64,000 bases of DNA from positions 3,162,001 through 3,226,000 of the forward strand of contig CM065320.1 of NCBI GenBank assembly GCA_033032175.1. Reading direction: 5' to 3'. A program made the position numbers and the translations under genes. Below the pieces are notes generated by a model. It did not search any database, was not told the DNA's origin, and saw nothing but the letters and a program-made list of their open reading frames with translations. The DNA is from Saturnia japonica. Lineage: Eukaryota; Arthropoda; Insecta; Lepidoptera; Saturniidae. The stretch's first letter is position 1; every line of letters begins with the position of its first letter. Shown one piece after another: positions 12,666-24,560 of this stretch.

Positions 12666-13522
12666 GAACTCGATCAGACAATTCAGTAAATGAATTAATA
12701 CTTACTAATAATGTAGGTACATCTGACAACTATATGCTTATAACATATTCTACTTACTTACAACAAAAATTACATAATAATATTTCGATAATTTTAACAG
12801 TCTTGCTTTGTTATTTATTTCGCTATTGTAACTTTAAAAATTATCTTTAGCATATTGATCACATCTTCGTAAAAACCAACTTTCAGGTACACAGACATCG
12901 CAAGTCTTTTGTCGGCGACTTTAATATACGGAGAAATTTACTAAATAAAAGAATCCGAAACAGATATACCGAGCAATGAGTGAAGTAAGTTTTCCTTTTC
13001 AGACTTCGACAATGCAACATTTTTGAAACAACGTCAATAAACTTTACAGCATCAATTGTCTACGAATATTTTATTAAGATCTTTTTGTTTAGCACGCTTT
13101 GTTGGGAACGTTCGTCGGCACTTTTGTTCTTAATTTGTGTCAGCTAACGAGAGCACTTCGTTAATCTAAATATTGGACTTGATTTCTTTTAACTATTGTC
13201 GATTATTTTATTTTGTTCAATAATGTAATTTTCTTAGGTTTATCTATGCTACATAAAACTTCATTGAACTGCGCAAACTAAAGAAAATGAATAAAAATCC
13301 ATTAATAATTTATTGTCTGTCCTTTCATGCTCCAATAAATATTTAATCACAATATTTTCGGGTTATAAACGGGACTTTCAGAATATTGTTTATTCGGTAG
13401 TATTTATAGTAAAATTTAATTGTACATATCGACGATAGAAAGTTTAATTATCAAACAAGCATTTGATCATATTGTATTTGCTTATATTTGAACATCTTAG
13501 ACAATTCCTGATACAATATATC
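12666..13522. other. AT-rich upstream DNA, nothing recognised
   Basis: No supported gene or repeat. Confidence 0.35.
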
Positions 13523-13755
13523 TTTTTTTTTTTATGGGGACACATTTTGACGCACTGCCAATTAATTCCAAACTAAGCAAAGCTTGTATTCTGGTATACA
13601 GCTAATATACATACATAATTATATAGATATTTAAACGCTCAGACACACAACTGACAGTTATGCTCATCACACAAAAGTCAGTCATGGGCAGGGAACGAAC
13701 CCGCGATCTCTCGGCTCAATAGTAAACCGTACTACCACTGCGCCACGAGGTCTGT
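13523..13755 (-). repeat. tRNA-derived SINE
   Basis: The minus strand begins GACCTCGTGGCGCAGTGGTA (A-box like), followed by GGGTTCGTTCCC (B-box like). It then has a tRNA-unrelated body of about 150 bp and ends in an A tract (T run at 13523-13533 on the plus strand). The acceptor-stem ends do not pair, so this is a SINE and not a working tRNA gene. Confidence 0.75.
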
Positions 13756-14839
13756 AGTACACTTAAGTACATGTACGTCATATATATTGTAAATGATCCA
13801 TTCTGAAAAATTTATTAAAACAAGGTTTTTAAGAGGCAACGATCTATCGGTAACAAAAATATCACAGAAAATCAGTTAGCTTAGATATTAGGTTATTAAC
13901 CACTAAATTTACCCACTGTTACAATTTCTAAATGTATTTTTATGTTTGTGTACAATGAATATTGAACTTCAATAACATGTTCGGTGTTATTTCAATCTGA
14001 TAAAACTCATGGTGACCATAATTCCTATTGTTTTGGTCACTACATATTTTAATATTCTTTGGTTGCTTCGGTCCAATGTCAGCGATGATTGTCTGCGGTG
14101 TTAGGTGAAGAGCAAGTGTCATGGATGGATAAAATTAAAAACTAGAGATCATAAATCAATTTTTATATAAAGAATATACCTTACGAGTCCATAAATTTCC
14201 AGAAAACTATTTAGTAAATAAAAAACAAAACTAACTCGCTTCTGGATTTACCATGTTTATTCTTTTAGTTTTTATAAAAAACTTGGGATCAATTTTGCGT
14301 TAACTGCGCTGGTTTTTTACTGATTAAACGTGCTGTCTTTTATTTTTAAACACGAATTTTTTGTGAGAAATTTGCCCAACCTACAGTATTTATGACGTAA
14401 TAATACTCTTTTAACTTTGCTAATACAGTGCATATTATAAAAGTACATTTAGATATTTGCATGTAGTGTTTTCTGTGCAAATATTTTATTAAGCTGCAAT
14501 GCTAGTCTCTCCTGTGACCTTCTCACTCCTTCTCACAATCCTTCTCTCTCCTTTGATCTACTCTGATATGTAACGTGTAGTAGTTTAGTAGTGATATAAA
14601 AAAGAAGGCAATGCTAAGGCAGGTATATCATAACCTGCAAGATAACGCTTAGATGGAAACAATTCGATAAATTATGGAAGAAAAGACTGGCTCTACCGGC
14701 TCTGGGGCTTAAATGACTTAGCAAGACATATTTTTTAATATGTTCCCTAATAAATAATTATTTATAATAATGCCTTATTATACTTATCAAATATGTTCAA
14801 GCTGTTTACAATTTTAAATATAGAAAATACATTCATATA
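13756..14839. other. AT-rich DNA, nothing recognised
   Basis: No gene or repeat could be supported. A pyrimidine-rich patch of CTTCTC repeats lies near 14505-14560. Confidence 0.35.
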
Positions 14840-14940
14840 TAAATCACGCCTCTTTTTCAACGGGGTAGGCAGAGACCACTTCCTTTCACTTGCTACGATC
14901 CTGGCATACATCTTTCGCTTCTTCAACATTCATAATCATT
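14840..14940 (-). pseudogene. 3' end of a LINE (EEAK..CQDRSKW..VVS.YP.GK family)
   Basis: The reverse complement matches the last 30 or so codons of the LINE seen at 36080-37030 and 37619-37862: a conserved end containing NVEEAKDVCQDR and W..VVS, followed by a short ATTTAT-type tail. Only the very 3' end survives here. Confidence 0.6.
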
Positions 14941-15150
14941 GTAGAAAATACAATAAGTAATAGTTACTTAATAGTAACGGTTTAGTATTTTGCTAGTATA
15001 ACGTAAAACAGACAAGCGACATAGACTTAGCTTTATTATATTCATTAAAAAACCGATATAAGAAAAAATACAAGACAACTAGTATTTGATTGCGGAAGTA
15101 CCTAACTATGCCACATTTATTTCTGCCGCACAGCAACACTACCCGACTCA
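14941..15150. other. Unassigned sequence beside the palindrome
   Basis: The minus-strand frame at 14993-15214 runs straight through the palindrome and has no recognised domain. Not called as a gene. Confidence 0.3.
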
Positions 15151-15180
15151 TGGTCATGAAGGGTATACCCTTCATGACCA
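15151..15180. repeat. Perfect 30-bp palindrome without loop
   Basis: TGGTCATGAAGGGTA at 15151-15165 is followed directly by its exact reverse complement at 15166-15180. The symmetry stops at 15150/15181. A perfect palindrome this long with a GC-balanced sequence is not expected from the AT-rich background. Confidence 0.9.
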
Positions 15181-16080
15181 CAGTCAACAATACACTTTGA
15201 TATACTTTAAGCATTTTAAATTATTTTTCAGTGGTTTGACCTATTAGTGACTGGGATATGACTGCTGTCCCGTTTGGTGTTGGTTATTTAAGTTCGTGAT
15301 AAACTATGAACTGCAGTAATTTCTTAATATCGGGTCTTACCCGTTTATTACTTTCATTACATATATAAATATTCACTCAATCCGTAAATTAAAAAAAGTT
15401 AACACCTTCTTAACAAATAGTTGCACAAAAACAGAGCACACAACAATCACAACGTATTCGTATTTACAATTACACTAAATCTATCTTTGACATTTGAATA
15501 TAATGACTGTTAAAAACTTGTAAATGTGCAAACATGATACTGTTTAAAAAACCTTTAACACTTACATTTAGGGCAGCAAAAGAACTCTTTTCAAATATTT
15601 TTTTTTCTCCAACTAAATAAGCCTAGAATATTATACTTGGTAATTTTTTTTATATATATAAAATCATAAGTAATGATACTATTTATTTAAAATATAATTT
15701 ATAATGATTAGAAAGATAACTTCTTTAGGATTTATTTTGAAATAACATTGTTTATCTCTTTAGATCTTTATTAGTAACTAGATTTCTTATTTGTCCAGTG
15801 TTCGGTATACGAAATACGTTTTTAATAGTGGCTGCACAGGTTGAATTCTCGCTAGGGTCAAACTAAATTAAACTATAGTGGCTCTAGTTACATTCTTTAC
15901 TATGCATCATAGTAAGCTTAACAAAAATAACATCCTTTTATCGACCGGTAGGGTATAAAGGTATGTACACTTTATAGTATGAAACAGAAGCTCATATTCA
16001 TTTATTTCTTATATTAAAATAAGTGTGTATGTCTAATCTAAAATACCCTTTCTGAGAGTCAGTGTATTTATACATTGTTG
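15181..16080. other. AT-rich DNA, nothing recognised
   Basis: No coding sequence or repeat could be supported. Confidence 0.35.
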
Positions 16081-16095
16081 TGCATTCAAGCGGTA

Positions 16096-16224
16096 TCAGG
16101 CGCTGCGTGCGCGTCTATTGCGCAATGAGAGCTTGCGCCCGTGCCGGTTACCGCGCGCCGCGGCCGGTTCCACTTCGCTGACTTGACTCAAGTTCTCGGC
16201 AACGTTAACCTCCTTCAAGTCCAT
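16096..16224 (-). CDS. Candidate alternative first exon or 42-residue small ORF in a GC island
   Basis: A GC-rich island (about 16080-16215) contains a minus-strand ATG frame of 42 codons opening MDLKEVNVAENLSQ, with an arginine-rich end. It is not a recognised protein. A possible splice donor, G|GTAACC, lies at 16151-16146. Splicing there would leave 24 codons plus one base, the same phase as the MPKI exon at 11.4 kb, so it might be an alternative first exon of the ovo-like gene. The donor is weak at +5. The island could equally be a promoter with a chance frame. Confidence 0.3.
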   Translation of the reverse strand: MDLKEVNVAENLSQVSEVEPAAARGNRHGRKLSLRNRRARSA

Positions 16225-16358
16225 TATGGTGCCATAACTAACCAATATTGGCACCAATGTTTGTGAACTTGTTAATAATGATGTGTCGAATAGAACTTAA
16301 ACTTAACATGTTTAGTTATTTGAAGTAAAGACGTATCTCGAATTTATTTTTATGATCT

Positions 16359-16612
16359 ACTAGCGGTGCTCCCACGGTTAAGCAAGCGTTTCTTACGCAA
16401 AATAGTATAGTTTTTTTTATTTGCTCGAAACGCAATTTTTTTCTAAATTAAAAGTAGCCCGAGTTACTTTTTGTAATATCAGCTATTTTCCATTGAAAGT
16501 TCTGTTAAAATACGTCTAACTATTTGGCAGATTGGCCAGAACAAACAAACAGACTGACAAGCAAAAATAAAAACTTTTTTTTTTGTTATACCTACGTACC
16601 GTATATACTTTC
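16359..16612 (+). repeat. Short retroelement, CTAGCGGTGCTCCCACGG head
   Basis: ACTAGCGGTGCTCCCACGG head, internal AAAAGTAGCCCGAGTTACTT and AATATCAGCTATTT, and an ACAAACAGACTGACAAGC tail. It has the same internal order as the copies at 1372 and 57554, but diverged. Confidence 0.65.
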
Positions 16613-16905
16613 ACTAGCGCTTTGCCCTAGGCTTCGCTCGCGTTATAGTTGATTTATGCTTCATTGTTGTTTTTATATGTCCCAATCTAACTGAACTGCT
16701 AAATAACAATTTTTATAGATTTATCATCAAGAATGTCGAATTTTCATACAAACTTTCATACCCCTTTAACCACTTTAGGGGTTGAACTTCCAAAAATCCT
16801 TCCTTAGTGCTCACCTACAGTGTAAAAGAACGGTCCTAGTTCCAGTAGTTTGGGCTGTGCGTTTATATGTCAGTCAGTCAGTTATCCTTTTATTATGACT
16901 TTACG
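16613..16905 (+). repeat. Second short retroelement, adjacent head-to-tail
   Basis: It starts ACTAGCGCTTTGCCCTAGGC and ends with GTTTGGGCTGTGCGTTTATA then TGTCAGTCAGTCAG, a common tail of these moth elements. It abuts the previous copy directly. Confidence 0.65.
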
Positions 16906-17682
16906 AACAGATATTATAATATTATTATTTGTATAGAGAGATTTTGGTATTTAGTCCTTAGTTATTATATACTTAAAATATAAATTACTGAAACAGCTCT
17001 AATATAAAATAATACTCATTTAGTCTCACATATTGATTTGTTTTATGGAATTTTCCAAGTGAAATACAGTAACCAAAGATATAATAGGAAATAATAGAAG
17101 TAAAAGGATATCGTTTAATATGGTTAATAATATAATAAACGATGTTGACATATTTTCAAATAGGTTATCATCTTACAAAAAGAAAGTACCTATATGATTT
17201 GCTGAATAAAGACATGTTATAATATAAAACAAACTTAACTCATGTCTGATTTTATTTTAATATTAATACATATTTGTATGTAAAACTTCTTTCGTGAATT
17301 AATAAATTATGTACTTTGTAGTTGTTTAGAACTTCACTGTCTTGCTTACTCAATCCTAAACTAAAGCTTTTTAATATGATTGTAATGCTACATTTTATTT
17401 AAAGTACATATGTATAAGATATATTTTAGTATATGGTACGTTAGGCCTCTTTGTGTAAATTATATTTAAACATATTTATGTATGGCTGTATGTTACGGAC
17501 AGACAGACAGAGAGACGAAATAAACCATAAAATTTAGATATTACATTAGAATTAAACGACGAAAACCATAGATAGATCTTACTAGCGCGTTGCCTACCTT
17601 GAATCCACCTACCACAATGAGTTCTAGAAACCATACTCACCGCAGGAAAACAACACAAGGTTATTTCGCCGCGATCTTCTGT

Positions 17683-17697
17683 GGGGGGGGGGGGGGG
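17683..17697. repeat. Run of 15 G
   Basis: Fifteen consecutive G on the plus strand, the only long G or C homopolymer in the window. Confidence 0.95.
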
Positions 17698-17734
17698 AAT
17701 ATTCCATCCGAACTGCCCTAAGTAGAGAGAAATC

Positions 17735-18290
17735 TCAAAATCAAAATATCAAAGTTATTTTTTATAGAATTTAGGCCCTAAGAAGGCACCTATGAACATA
17801 AACATTACTGCCGCGCCGGTTCAGAAAATATCCTAGTCATCGAGAAGAACCGGTAAGAAACTCGATCGGGTTTATCTTTTTTTGTTAAGTGTACAAATGT
17901 TAATATAATAGGTGCAATAAAAATAATTTAATGGATGCACAGAGAGGGATTCACTTCCAGACATCAGTATCATTCACATAATGATCCAGCCTATAATAAC
18001 CTATTGACAGTAAAGCCCGCTTGACATGGTCCTTGAACTTGTTGTCCGGCAAATGAGTAATGTGCTTCGGGTTCTTGTTAAAAACACTATTACCTAAAAA
18101 ACTTTTATTAGTCTTAACCTTAACCTATTTCTAGTATTAACATTGTTTTGATCTTTGACAAAATCCAGCTTGTCTAAGTTTTTACGAACATACATTAAGT
18201 TATTAAAGATGTATTAACTGGCGAATCTTGCATACTGCGAATGCAGCAGATCTTAATCTTTCCACCAAAGTTTTAATATGTAAAAAAAAA
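17735..18290 (-). pseudogene. LINE 3' fragment, same family as 22262-23640
   Basis: The minus strand carries the 3' end of the LINE found at 22-23 kb: the shared AACTCGATCGGGTTTAT block (plus strand 17860-17877), the ATGGATGCACAGAGAGGG block and the CGAATGCAGCAG block. About 190 bp present in the other copy between the last two regions is deleted. No intact frame remains. Confidence 0.7.
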
Positions 18291-19401
18291 AAATCTATAC
18301 CCAATCTCTCTTGAGCCACCTATCGGATCCTAACATGGCTATGAACTATCGTCTCGATAAAACAAGTATATTATGCGATAATGAGCTAAAACGGTCAACT
18401 CGTTCCGAAGTTACACGATCACTTACAGACGTACACAAGATTTATGTATATGAAGATGAACACTATTTGGAGTTTACACTTTTTTAAAGATTTTTCGCCA
18501 TAATAATATCGTATTATTAAAGGTTATGTGGGTAAGTGTAGCCTTATTTTTGATAAAATTTACATTATTCATTTATTAAATTATTAAAAAAGGAAACTAG
18601 AGACCTATATTTATGTAATAAAGAAATCATTGTTAAAATATTCAAAAACACTATCGTTTGTGTATATGGTTTTTAAAATTATGTAGGTTTAATATGTTGT
18701 ATGCAATAGATAAAATAGAGCCATTATTCGTGGATTTATATTGTTATTCAGTAAAACGAATTAGTAAAAATGAAATTGTGTGATTTATGTGTCCATAAAT
18801 TAGTATGTTTTTTTTATATACGCAAATATGCGAAAAATGTTTTGATACGATATAATATAGTTGTCATAAAAATTACTATACATAAATATCAGATTATGCT
18901 AATATTGTATTCAACATATATGTATTTGTAATAACACAAATCCTTGACAAATAAGGTTAACAATTTAACATAAACGCGAAGAAAATTTTACATTAAAGTA
19001 AGATTGGAATGTGTAAATTCTTTATAAATAGATAGGTTTATGACATATTATACCGTTTTCATTTTATAATTGTAATGGAATTCTATAAATTATTATGAGA
19101 ATAATGTGAGCCGGAGTACTAATTATATCAAAAATTCTTGGTGTACCACGAATTTATTTTCGGACATAATTATTAGCTAATTTAATTGTATTTTATAGCA
19201 AGTCTCTTATATTTTAATAATTATCATTGCTAATTGTAATTAGGGAAATTGTATTTTTTATAAACACCAATTAGTGACCAAAGTTTTTGTATTAATATTA
19301 CTTATAGCAATATTTATTAGTGAAAACTTCTAGAATAATTTTCAGTAATTATGTGTCAATTAAAACAAATGATAAGACGCTTTTAAAGCTGATCGATAAG
19401 C
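18291..19401. other. AT-rich DNA, nothing recognised
   Basis: No gene or repeat could be supported. Confidence 0.35.
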
Positions 19402-19645
19402 GTGTTCTTGTTATTGCAAGTATTTAATATGATCGAGGTCTTAGGTTCGATTCCCAGGTTGATCAAAGTGTTATTGGGGTTTTCTATGATATTCTCAGTA
19501 GCAGCTCGGAGTTTGGCTTTGAGCCAGATTAATGACAATAGGCTCACCCCCTATTACGTGGGACTTAAAAAACATACACAGTGAACTGTGGTTGTGGGTT
19601 CGGGGACATAGGCGTAATGATATGTTATGTAAAAATGATCCATGT
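19402..19645 (+). repeat. tRNA-derived SINE, GGTTCGATTCCCAGG family
   Basis: A degraded tRNA-like head ending TTAGGTTCGATTCCCAGG is followed by AAAGTGTTATTGGGGTTTTC, CAGTAGCAGCTCGGAGT and CCCCCTATTACGTGGGACTT, a body I know from many moth genomes. A relative on the other strand is at 55140-55290. The 60- and 85-codon open frames over it are incidental. Confidence 0.75.
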
Positions 19646-19914
19646 ATCAGAAAAATAATCCTGAAGCATTTCATTAAAAAACTATCAGCAATGCAACGGA
19701 AAACATATGTAAGTCTAAATTATAAACTAAATCGCTTATCAAGTGTGTCGTATAAACGGATCGCTGAATTGTCATTAAGTTTTATATAATAAATTTTCAT
19801 GTAACTACAACGTTTAAGGACCTACCTACCCTTAATACCCCATCTCTAAAATCCACCCTGTATATTTTACCAAGTTTATAGCACGACAGTATGATGACAC
19901 TGTACCTGGTCGTA

Positions 19915-20020
19915 AGCTTAATTCAGTCCAAAAACAACGGCGACCACCAAATGGTCAACATTCCAGTCGTCACTGTCATGATGGCGTACATAAATATCAC
20001 GTTATGTTACTTTTAAAGGA
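19915..20020 (-). repeat. Possible diverged copy of the 39.1/46.4-kb module
   Basis: GTCACTGTCATGATGGCGTA then CATAAAT resembles GTCACCGCTGTCATGCTGGC then CTGCATTAAT at 46440-46470. The match is short, so this is tentative. Confidence 0.25.
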
Positions 20021-20792
20021 CCCAGTGTTACAGAAACGAGGGAACACGCTAGTCGGAAGATGATTTCGCAGATATGACTCTGAGAACTTTATTGTTCATG
20101 CCAAGATGAAGACTACCGTAAAGCTGTGACTCCAGAGCCCATCGCGTGTGATTTTATTATGAAAGGGAGAAGAGGGAATAGGTTAAACATCTCTTCAGAA
20201 CACCTGTCATGATAAATCCAAAATATCCTTAAATGTCTTTTGTAAATGATGTAATACTGTGGTATGACAAATCTCTACTATACTTTTCATATAAAGTCTT
20301 GTTTTGGGCCAATGATCGACAACATCCATAGCTAGTACAAAACGAAAACAGCATCTATTACAGTTCTTCGCTTGCTGGTTACATAACATTACGTATATTT
20401 ATATTAAAATAATTAAGTGTTATCAATTTATCATTAATCTCTGCTCCGCATTCTGATCAATCAAGTTGCAATGCTGTACATTTAATTAAACGTGACACAA
20501 CGGTAACTCTACCATATATTCTAAATGATTGAGCTCGAACACGCGCGTCGCAACATCACGAGGAATTGCAATAGTATTAATGTGAACAACCGGTTCATTG
20601 ATTGCCGATCAACTGGACAGTCACATTATCCAATTGATACCAAGACACTACTTTTTTAAATTACAAACGAGTAGTATTAAAATTTATTCCTACCACTCAT
20701 GTTTGGATTATTTGCTCATTGAACTATTATTTTTATTCTTTGTGGATTCGAGTTAGGCCACAATCTTACTCGATAAGAGATCTGAAGTGACG

Positions 20793-21065
20793 ATGTCACC
20801 CGAGAGGGTAATATGCTAAGCCTATTAAGGGGACTTGCTCTCAACTGTAACTCCCAGAACACACCTATAGGTGCTTGGTGACAGAATTTCAATTTGAGGG
20901 TACTTAGTTAGCTAGACAGGTATTACAAAATGCTATACACCCATGCTATGACTTCTACACGATATTTTCCTTCACCGAAAGCTCAGGCTCCTTGCAGGGA
21001 TTCGAATTTATCTCGATGGACGCAGTGATCATACAGGTTATCGCTGAGCCATCATTGCTTCAAAA
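20793..21065 (-). repeat. tRNA-derived SINE, AATGATGGCTCAG family
   Basis: On the minus strand the head is GAAGCAATGATGGCTCAGCG then GAGATAAATTCGAATCCCTG. The body on the plus strand contains AGGTGCTTGGTGACAGA and CCATGCTATGACTTC, and the element ends at a GTGACGATG block. Other copies are at 38924, 46203 and 52945, with head fragments at 56213 and 62055. Confidence 0.75.
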
Positions 21066-22261
21066 TTACATTATATTATTATTTGGCGTTGTGATGTGAT
21101 AGGATGTGGTAAAACTTGTAAAGTGATTTATTATTTTTTAAGCATGTTTCCTTAAAATAAACTAAATAGAACATAGGTGTGTAAGATCATTTGGAGGACA
21201 AAGTGTTAATTATTGGAACATGTCACCTACGCCAATCAGTAAGATGCGGCGGCATCATTATCACCCGCACTACAAATAAACGAGGTTAAAGTCCCACACT
21301 AGGCGCAAATAAATTTATTTAAATATATAACTTTCTTATTATATTATACAAATGTACTAAATGACCGGATTATGTTCAGAATCGCCGTATTTATGCGTAA
21401 ATAACTATATAGCTATAATGTTATTTAGATTTTTGTTATTTTCTACTAATCTTATGGAAACTAAGATTTTACATTTAATAAGTAATGTATTTTTTGAGTT
21501 ATACTATTAATTTCGCTTTGAAAAACAGGTAGTTTAATGTTTCGATATTTTGCTACTTTAATAGAAACTCTAGAAACAAATATCAACGACTAACACAGTT
21601 TTCATTTAATTTGTCCTTTACTGTTTCAATCATTTGAATTTGTTGTTGTCGTTATACATTTTACATTATCACTCCAGACACTAAACTACGGCAATGTCTA
21701 TCAGTTAACTACTAAAATATCGATTATCGAAAATACTCAATGCTAGAACTATCTGATGCAGTAATTTCACACTTTAATTAAGATATGATAATACTGAGCA
21801 ATTTTAAAACACTCCGAAGAGAACAAATATCGAGAAAAATGCTCATGTCTTTGAATTATAATTACTTTTATATAAACATGATCTGTTAAATATTATAAAA
21901 GCCTTTTTAACGTGGGGAAACCAATTTTAGGTACACTACTATCTGGAAGAGCAAGAGCTTTATGTAAGTCTACTACTCAATAAAATCCCAAATCCTAGCC
22001 TGGCGCCGCCACGCCAGACCATCCGCTAACGAAGATACTCTGGTACAACAGAATTATCTCCCCATCCGCCGAAGCAGTGCAATGGGAGATATATTCTCCC
22101 GGTCCCATTTCCTTGGTTCAGGCTGGCAGAGAAAGGAAGCGAATGAACAACCCTGTAGTAATTTTTAACAAGGTTTTCTTCTTCGGTGACATTTTATACA
22201 GAATGTTATCTTCTCAATTTTTAAGGAGGTATTTTTCTAACTTCTATGAAGGTTCCCTGAC
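21066..22261. other. Mostly AT-rich DNA; unassigned GC-richer patch near 21990-22090
   Basis: The patch contains CTGGCGCCGCCACGCCAGAC, which is partly self-complementary. No gene or named repeat could be supported. Confidence 0.3.
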
Positions 22262-23640
22262 ATTAAAATAAAAAAATGTCTTTATTCAACTTAGGCTCTA
22301 AGAAAGCACTTATGATTATCAAAACAATACCACCGGTTCGGAAAACATGTCAACCATCGTGAAGAACCGGCAAGAAACTCGATCGGGTTTATTCTTTTTT
22401 TCAATAGTATTAATACTAATTTAATGTTTAGTTATTATATTAATTAATATAATACAATAATGTCTAATTGGATGAAATAATAATAACCAAATAATTTAGT
22501 GGATGCATGGAGAGGGCGTCACTTCCAGACATCACTATCATTCACATTATGATCTTATAAAAATCGTTTTGACTGTATAACCACCATGACATTGCCCTTG
22601 AACTTATTATCTGGTAAATCAGTAATGTGCTTTGGGATCTTATTATATAACTTAACCTAAATACATAAAAACTTTTATTAGTTTTACTAAGTCTAAAACG
22701 CGGTGCGACTAATTTATGCCTATTTTTAGTATTAAAATTGTGATGTTCTTTTAAAAAATCTAGATTGTCAAAATTTTTATGAATATATATTAAATTATCA
22801 AGAATTTATTGGAAGGTCCAAAGTTAAGATGTTAAATTCCTGGAACTTGTTCTTTAGTGATTCGCGAGGTATCATATTATTTATTGATTGAATTACTACC
22901 TTTTGTAATATGAATATGGTATCAACCTCAGCTGCTGATACCCCAAAGTAAAATACCGTAAGAAATTAAATATATACTAGTAACTGAAGTAGACTAACCT
23001 AGCAGTGGCAATATCTATTAATTGGCGAATCTTACGTATTGCGAATGCAGCAGAACTTAATCTTCTCGCTAACATTTTAATGTGCAGACCTCACTGTAAT
23101 TTTGCATCAAGCGTAATACCCAAGAAGACAGTACTATCAACGAAGCCTACAAAATTCCCTTCTATCTTCATCACGCCGAACATTGGGTAAGGCCAATCTC
23201 ATACATTTGGTTTTGTTTGCATTTAGCAGTAAATTATTTAAAGCAAACCATTCAGAGATTTTAACTAAGGTATTGTTTAATTGCGTAAGTTCCGAATCTA
23301 TTCTTATTAATTTGAATATAAGTGGAGAAATAAGAACAAAAATGGTCTCAAAATCGAGCCCTGAGGGACGCTGATTCTAGCCAATGATCCCAAAGAGGTT
23401 GCCCTATTTACACTTATTTTCTGACAGCGGTCTGTTAAATAGGAAATTAGCAGGTCGAGAGAAGCTCCACCATAGTGAGAGAGATCACAGAATACACCGA
23501 TTGCATCCTGCGAATATGTGTGTAATTTTGAAATCTAATACGTCCTGTGACCAGATAAAAATTATTATTAGTTTAGTTATTATCATGTGCCACTTTTTAT
23601 TTTCATATTTACGTAAAAAAGGATTTAGGACGTACCTGTA
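22262..23640 (-). pseudogene. Non-LTR retrotransposon reverse transcriptase remnant (Jockey/CR1-like)
   Basis: In pieces on the minus strand: SVPQGSIL at about 23360 (RT motif with the GSILGPLLF block), then EWFALNNLLLNANKTKCMRL, then FLGITLDAKLQ, then AFAIRKIRQLIDIATARLVY, then NNMIPRESLKNKFQE, then HNFNTKNRHKLVAPRFRLSK. The 3' untranslated end has an AATAAA signal near 22280. This order is the C-terminal half of a Jockey/CR1-type RT, an enzyme that copies its own RNA into the genome. The segment that should hold the YADD active site, between GSIL and EWFALNN, is missing. Stops and frameshifts are scattered throughout. The exact clade is not resolved. Confidence 0.72.
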
Positions 23641-24329
23641 ACGAATATTTATGTCTACAGACGGCTCAGACCCATAATCCATAAATATAGTAAGTAGTAC
23701 GGTACTTTTACACTTCAAGCGTTCATTATTTATTAGGCTACGTAACCATTCGGTTAGGTATGTTTCGAAGATGTTTGCGTAAGAGTTTTGTTTGATGAAA
23801 TGTTTTAAGTTGAGATACTTTGTGATAATTTTGAATAGCAAGATAGCACAATTATTTATCGTGAGTTTTATTTAAAAACTTTTAAAAATATGAGTGCCAT
23901 GTCAGGTCATTTTGTCGTAATAAGTGAAGAGTCTTTAATTTAATGTTTTAGAGTGTTTATTAGTTTGAGAATATGTATGTATGTCGTATATATTCTATTC
24001 GTATTAAATGTTAAAATATTGACTTTTCAAATGGTTTACAAAGTTTGACTGCATTTAAAGTTATTACAAAAAACAAACCTCAACGTCGATATATAAAAAA
24101 AATAATGTAATTTGTATCAATTTTTCCTATAAAGGTACATAAGTATCGAACTGCAAAATGGTGTTGCGTTTTCGTGCACAACGTCTATGAATATTGTAAT
24201 GTACCTTATCGAAGTCGAAATTACATCACGTACCGAAAGCTCCATTAAAAGTTCAATTGTGAGGTTGCGAGAACGCTTCGTTACGTGAATTAAACGTCAA
24301 AAAATTCTCAAGCCTCGTGTGTTCACGTG
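23641..24329. other. AT-rich DNA, nothing recognised
   Basis: The minus-strand frame at 23485-23841 overlaps the LINE remnant in a non-homologous frame and is not called. Confidence 0.35.
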
Positions 24330-24344
24330 TACCTAACTACGTAC

Positions 24345-24560
24345 ATAGCTATACCGGTTGTCAAAAGCCTGCAGAGTGCGCGGGAGCGGAGCGCGGTGAA
24401 GCGTTGAGGCGCGCGCGGGACGAGGTTCGGGTACACCGACCGCAATAGCGTTGGTTGCCGCACCGCAGCCACCATTGCCAAGATCACGGCCCGCGCTTGC
24501 GCGGCGAATGTCAGCCACGTCACGATCGAGCTTCATGCTATCGCGATTGGATCGTTCGAA
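24345..24560. promoter_or_regulatory. CpG-rich island of unknown role
   Basis: A sharply GC- and CpG-rich block in AT-rich surroundings. A minus-strand frame of 79 codons (24333-24572) and a plus-strand frame of 70 codons overlap it. Neither is recognised, and neither has a splice donor in the phase of the ovo exon. It could be a promoter, a non-coding exon or a conserved element. Confidence 0.35.

Noticed and set aside
13680..13755. Possible tRNA gene on the minus strand
   Set aside because: No acceptor-stem pairing; it continues into a SINE body with an A tail.
23485..23841. 118-codon minus-strand frame
   Set aside because: Overlaps the LINE remnant in a frame that is not homologous to RT.
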